Assembly: GCA_900660155.1 (NCBI GenBank)
Contig: CABFPE010000095.1
Coordinates: forward strand, 1,575,784 to 1,597,956
Length of the DNA: 22,173 nt
Source: Hofstenia miamia
Taxonomy: Eukaryota; Xenacoelomorpha; Acoela; Hofsteniidae
Direction of reading: 5' to 3'
Positions 19,521-22,173 of this stretch are shown here, piece after piece. Each line of letters opens with the position of its first letter. Position 1 is the stretch's first letter. The translations under genes and the position numbers were made by a program. The notes below the pieces were generated by a model that saw only the letters and a list, made by a program, of their open reading frames with translations, ran no database searches and was not told the DNA's origin.

Positions 19521-20313
19521 TATACTGTGTGATTCATAAGTCTCAGTCTCTAAAATTAAAATTAAACAACAGCAAGAATAAACTCAATAACAGAAAGAAC
19601 AAATAAAAGTAAATAACAAGCAATTATAGTAACATATCATGGTAAATAACAGCAATTTCACAGCAACTGTTCAAAATGTTCACCATCTTGCTCCAAAGAA
19701 CAGAATTCAACCCTTCTATCAGGATCATCTTCTCCCAATACTTGACTAAAATGATATTTGAAGGGTTTCATTTGTTCTTCTTTGAGATATCTGTGAACAG
19801 AACTTTGTGAAGTCATACACACTCATGCAGTTTCTCATTGATTTGTGCCATCATTCTCTTTTACAAAATTTATCACCTTTTCTTTCATTATTTCATCAGA
19901 CTGTCTTCCTGATCATGGCTTAGTGGATAAGTTTCCAGTTTCTTCAAACTTCTGCTTTCAGTATTGCACTGTTGTCCTAGCTGGTGGTGCATGATTGAAA
20001 TGTTGTTGAAATTCTTGGCAAGCTTTAGCCCTTCTCTGGTACACTACTGCATGGCTAATGATAAACACTCTATCTGTGAGAGATAATTGAATACTATCAC
20101 CTGCTTCTGCCATATTGTAATAATGCAACTGATTTGCCTACAAAAAGAAAGTACATTAAAAAACATCAATAAAAAATAAGAAATAAACTACATTGATATG
20201 ACAAAAGAAATAAAGTAGATTAATCAGTTAATAATAATTAATAGTATTGGGTTTGTTCTTACTGTTATTTAATTGTAATGTTAGAGACAGAGACTTATGA
20301 ATCACATGGTATA
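19521..20313 (-). mobile_element. Short mariner-related element with terminal inverted repeats
   Basis: The left end TATACTGTGTGATTCATAAG and the reverse complement of the right end TATACCATGTGATTCATAAG match closely, and similarity continues for about 60-70 bases (GTCTCTAA, AATTAAA, AACAG). TA at both outer edges fits a TA target duplication. Inside is the N-terminal half of a transposase on the minus strand. At about 790 bp it is too short for a full transposase and looks like an internal-deletion derivative. Confidence 0.85.
19658..20113 (-). pseudogene. N-terminal helix-turn-helix part of a mariner-related transposase
   Basis: Starts at ATG 20113 (MAEAGDSIQLSLTDRVF). Visible in order are an N-terminal helix region with RVFIISHAVVYQRR, then KFEETGNLSTKP followed by SGRQS (the family's KPRSGRP linker), a second helix-turn-helix ending SSVHRYLKEEQMKPFKYHF, and DPDRRVEFC, which in relatives leads into the catalytic domain. 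The frame ends about 16 residues later, so the DDE domain is gone. I believe it belongs with the arthropod transposases that begin with a DUF4817-type helix-turn-helix. Four internal stops are all TGA, and each stands where a CGA arginine codon is expected or plausible. It is dead, but the terminal repeats suggest it was once moved in trans by a full-length relative. Confidence 0.78.
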
Positions 20314-20416
20314 TTGGCTAAATTTTATATGAATATTATAGACTTATAAAGGTAACTCTCATTGAAAAAAATATGGCCCTTTCAAATTTTCAAGTCACTA
20401 TGAAATACTTCAAAAA

Positions 20417-20782
20417 TTGCTTCTTTATGTGCTAGTAATTGCATTTATGGATATTTTATGTAGGGTTTTCAGGAAAACTTCTAAAATAAAATGTATTTAC
20501 ATTAAACAAATTTTGAAATGGTATGAAATTTATAAAAATGATATATGTATGAAAGAAATATTAACTATTTTTACACTAGATTTTGATAATTTACTTCAAA
20601 TTAAAAATGAAGCCCAAAATATCCTAGCATGCAAATTCAACTTTTGGGTTGAATGCACTTGCATAATATTTGAATATGGAAAAATTGAAAAGCAATACTC
20701 AAAGACTGATTTCCTAATCAAAATAAGAAAGTTATGGTTTTTCATCAAATCTAAAAAAATGGCTTATAATTCAACAATTTAA
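20417..20782 (+). CDS. Uncharacterised 121-residue reading frame, doubtful
   Basis: Open from ATG 20417 to a stop at 20780-20782. The product is rich in Lys, Ile, Phe and Asn, with a hydrophobic start (MLLYVLVIAFMDIL) and no motif I recognise. It is longer than most chance frames nearby, but composition follows the AT-rich background and there is no splice, promoter or family support. It could be a piece of an unknown element or chance. Confidence 0.15.
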   Translation: MLLYVLVIAFMDILCRVFRKTSKIKCIYIKQILKWYEIYKNDICMKEILTIFTLDFDNLLQIKNEAQNILACKFNFWVECTCIIFEYGKIEKQYSKTDFLIKIRKLWFFIKSKKMAYNSTI

Positions 20783-21937
20783 GCTGAAATGACAGCTCAA
20801 AGTAAAAATTTAATAGCAGAAATCAATTCAAAACAATCAAATTTAGGTAGAATGAGCAATTTTTAACAAAAAATCACCTTTGGAAGTGATTGAAAAATAT
20901 CAACTTTCACAATACAATCTCTAGATTGACTTGCAATAATAAAGATTATCATATTTATGTAATTTGAGACATTTAGAATCCAAATATGACATTGGTTTTT
21001 TATTTTAAGCTGTAGTTAAAGAGCAGTTTTAAAAGAAATCTTGCAAATTTGAGTTTTCACATTTAATTCATTGAATGACAGTGAAAAGGCTTCTAAATCT
21101 AGAAATTTAATGCCAGAAACACATTTGACAGTTTTTAATCAATCTAGAGACATCAATCTTTATTGAGAAATAGTAGTCAATGCTCCAAAAAATTTTATTA
21201 TCAAAAAACCAGTATATTCAATAAACATGGCAAATTCTCAAAGAAATTGACAGAATAGATCACAGATGTTAATAAATTGGACTAAAATATAAATGAATTT
21301 TCAAGGTTTATCCATAATATCCATTTTCATTATCAATAATATTGTAGAGTCACTCAGGGCCTCTTTTTGTTTTACTTTAATTTTTAGTGAACTCTAAAAT
21401 CAATTTGGTGCTATTCTTTTAATGAATTGTTAATTTTGTCAATTTTTGATTATTTTGAACCTAAGTTTCAAACTTAATGATTGTCACCTCAGAGCTTTTG
21501 TATTACATGTAATTGCTCAGTTAATCTGTGAGGGAAACTAACTTTTGTAAAAAAATGTAAATATTTACCTACTTTTTGTATAAATAGGGCATATGATTGT
21601 AAGCAAACTCAAAAAAAAAATTTTGTTCTTGCTGGATACCATTTGCTTTTTATTTTTATTATATTTCATTAACCATTTTAGCTCTGGTATGAATTTTATA
21701 ATAATGAAATAGTAAGATCCAGTGATAATGTAGGAGAACTCGTCTGTGCCTGGGCTATAACTTGCTCCTTGACAGATGTGAGCCTATATTATGGTCACTT
21801 TAGGGCTACATATAGGTATAGGAAATAAAAGGACTACTATGTAATGATTGAACATGCACAAATTAAAACACACCTCAAATAAACTATGCCATTGGCAAAC
21901 ATGAATATGTGGTAACTACATGTTTATTACTATCTTA
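20783..21937. other. AT-rich DNA without recognisable genes
   Basis: No protein-like frame, inverted-repeat pair or RNA gene was seen. G+C rises a little from about 21716 (ACTCGTCTGTGCCTGGGC) but gives no recognisable feature. Confidence 0.5.
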
Positions 21938-22173
21938 TTGTAACATCCTCCACCTAGCTTATTACGCCGTGTCTAATTACTGATAATGAATCCTCGGTAA
22001 ATTGCGGGTGAGGTGTTACCAAGTTGTTGAACCATCAGACCTTCCTCTCTTATTAACTAGTTATGTTAATTAAATAATTGAGTATTAACCATCACTGTTT
22101 AGGTGACAGAGCAGTATGACGTTTCCTCTTCAGTTCTTCCATGGGCTCCTGCCCGAAGCTGATCTCCACAAGA
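21938..22173. mobile_element. Possible edge of another LTR element at the right end
   Basis: TGTAACATCCTCCACC at 21938 has the TGT start common to LTRs, and CpG sites reappear from here to the window end (ACGCCGTG, CCTCGGTAAATTGCGGG, TGACG, CCCGAAG). A partly complementary GGGTGAGGTGTTACC lies about 65 bases on and could fold back on the start. No gene, primer site or second LTR copy is in view, so this is a weak call. Confidence 0.25.

Overview
This is animal-type nuclear DNA, probably from an invertebrate. It is very AT-rich and built almost entirely of transposable elements of different ages. I found no convincing host exon, tRNA, rRNA or CRISPR array and nothing prokaryotic. The evidence for the origin is the mix of elements: Ty3/Gypsy-type LTR elements, Tc1/mariner-type and other terminal-inverted-repeat DNA transposons, and a non-LTR retrotransposon. 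One LTR element has a primer-binding site that matches the 3' end of an animal tRNA-Arg. Most of the window is strongly CpG-poor, and several decayed genes carry TGA stops where their families have arginine. That pattern fits CpG methylation and deamination. I cannot name the species.

Layout. 1-2159 is the 5' end of a comparatively young, CpG-rich LTR retrotransposon on the minus strand: a 928-bp LTR, tRNA-Arg primer site, a short membrane-type leader ORF, and the start of a coiled-coil gag that runs off the left edge. 2160-7740 is old AT-rich DNA without genes, holding a diverged inverted-repeat pair and several degenerate duplications. 7744-about 14810 is a decayed Ty3/Gypsy element on the minus strand: gag, zinc knuckle, protease, reverse transcriptase and RNase H survive, but integrase is missing. 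It is split by a Tc1/mariner-like transposon (9543-13083) with long inverted repeats containing 21-bp repeat arrays and a broken transposase. That transposon in turn carries pieces of a non-LTR retrotransposon (about 9830-11518). The result is three nested layers.

15000-17340 is AT-rich with nothing recognisable. 17351-17430 is a short CpG-rich block that looks like one end of an hAT-type element. 17668-18790 is a foldback structure with 57-bp perfect arms bordered by short tandem repeats. 19011-19405 is a 188-bp tandem duplication. 19521-20313 is a small terminal-inverted-repeat element with the N-terminal half of a mariner-related transposase. The last 230 bases become CpG-rich again and may begin another LTR element.

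Three single N bases (6004, 10413, 18426) mark assembly joins. Two sit exactly between direct duplications of 123 and 237 bp, so those duplications are probably artefacts or unmerged haplotypes. The genes do not form a pathway; each belongs to its own element, and only the left-edge LTR element looks recent enough to have been active lately.
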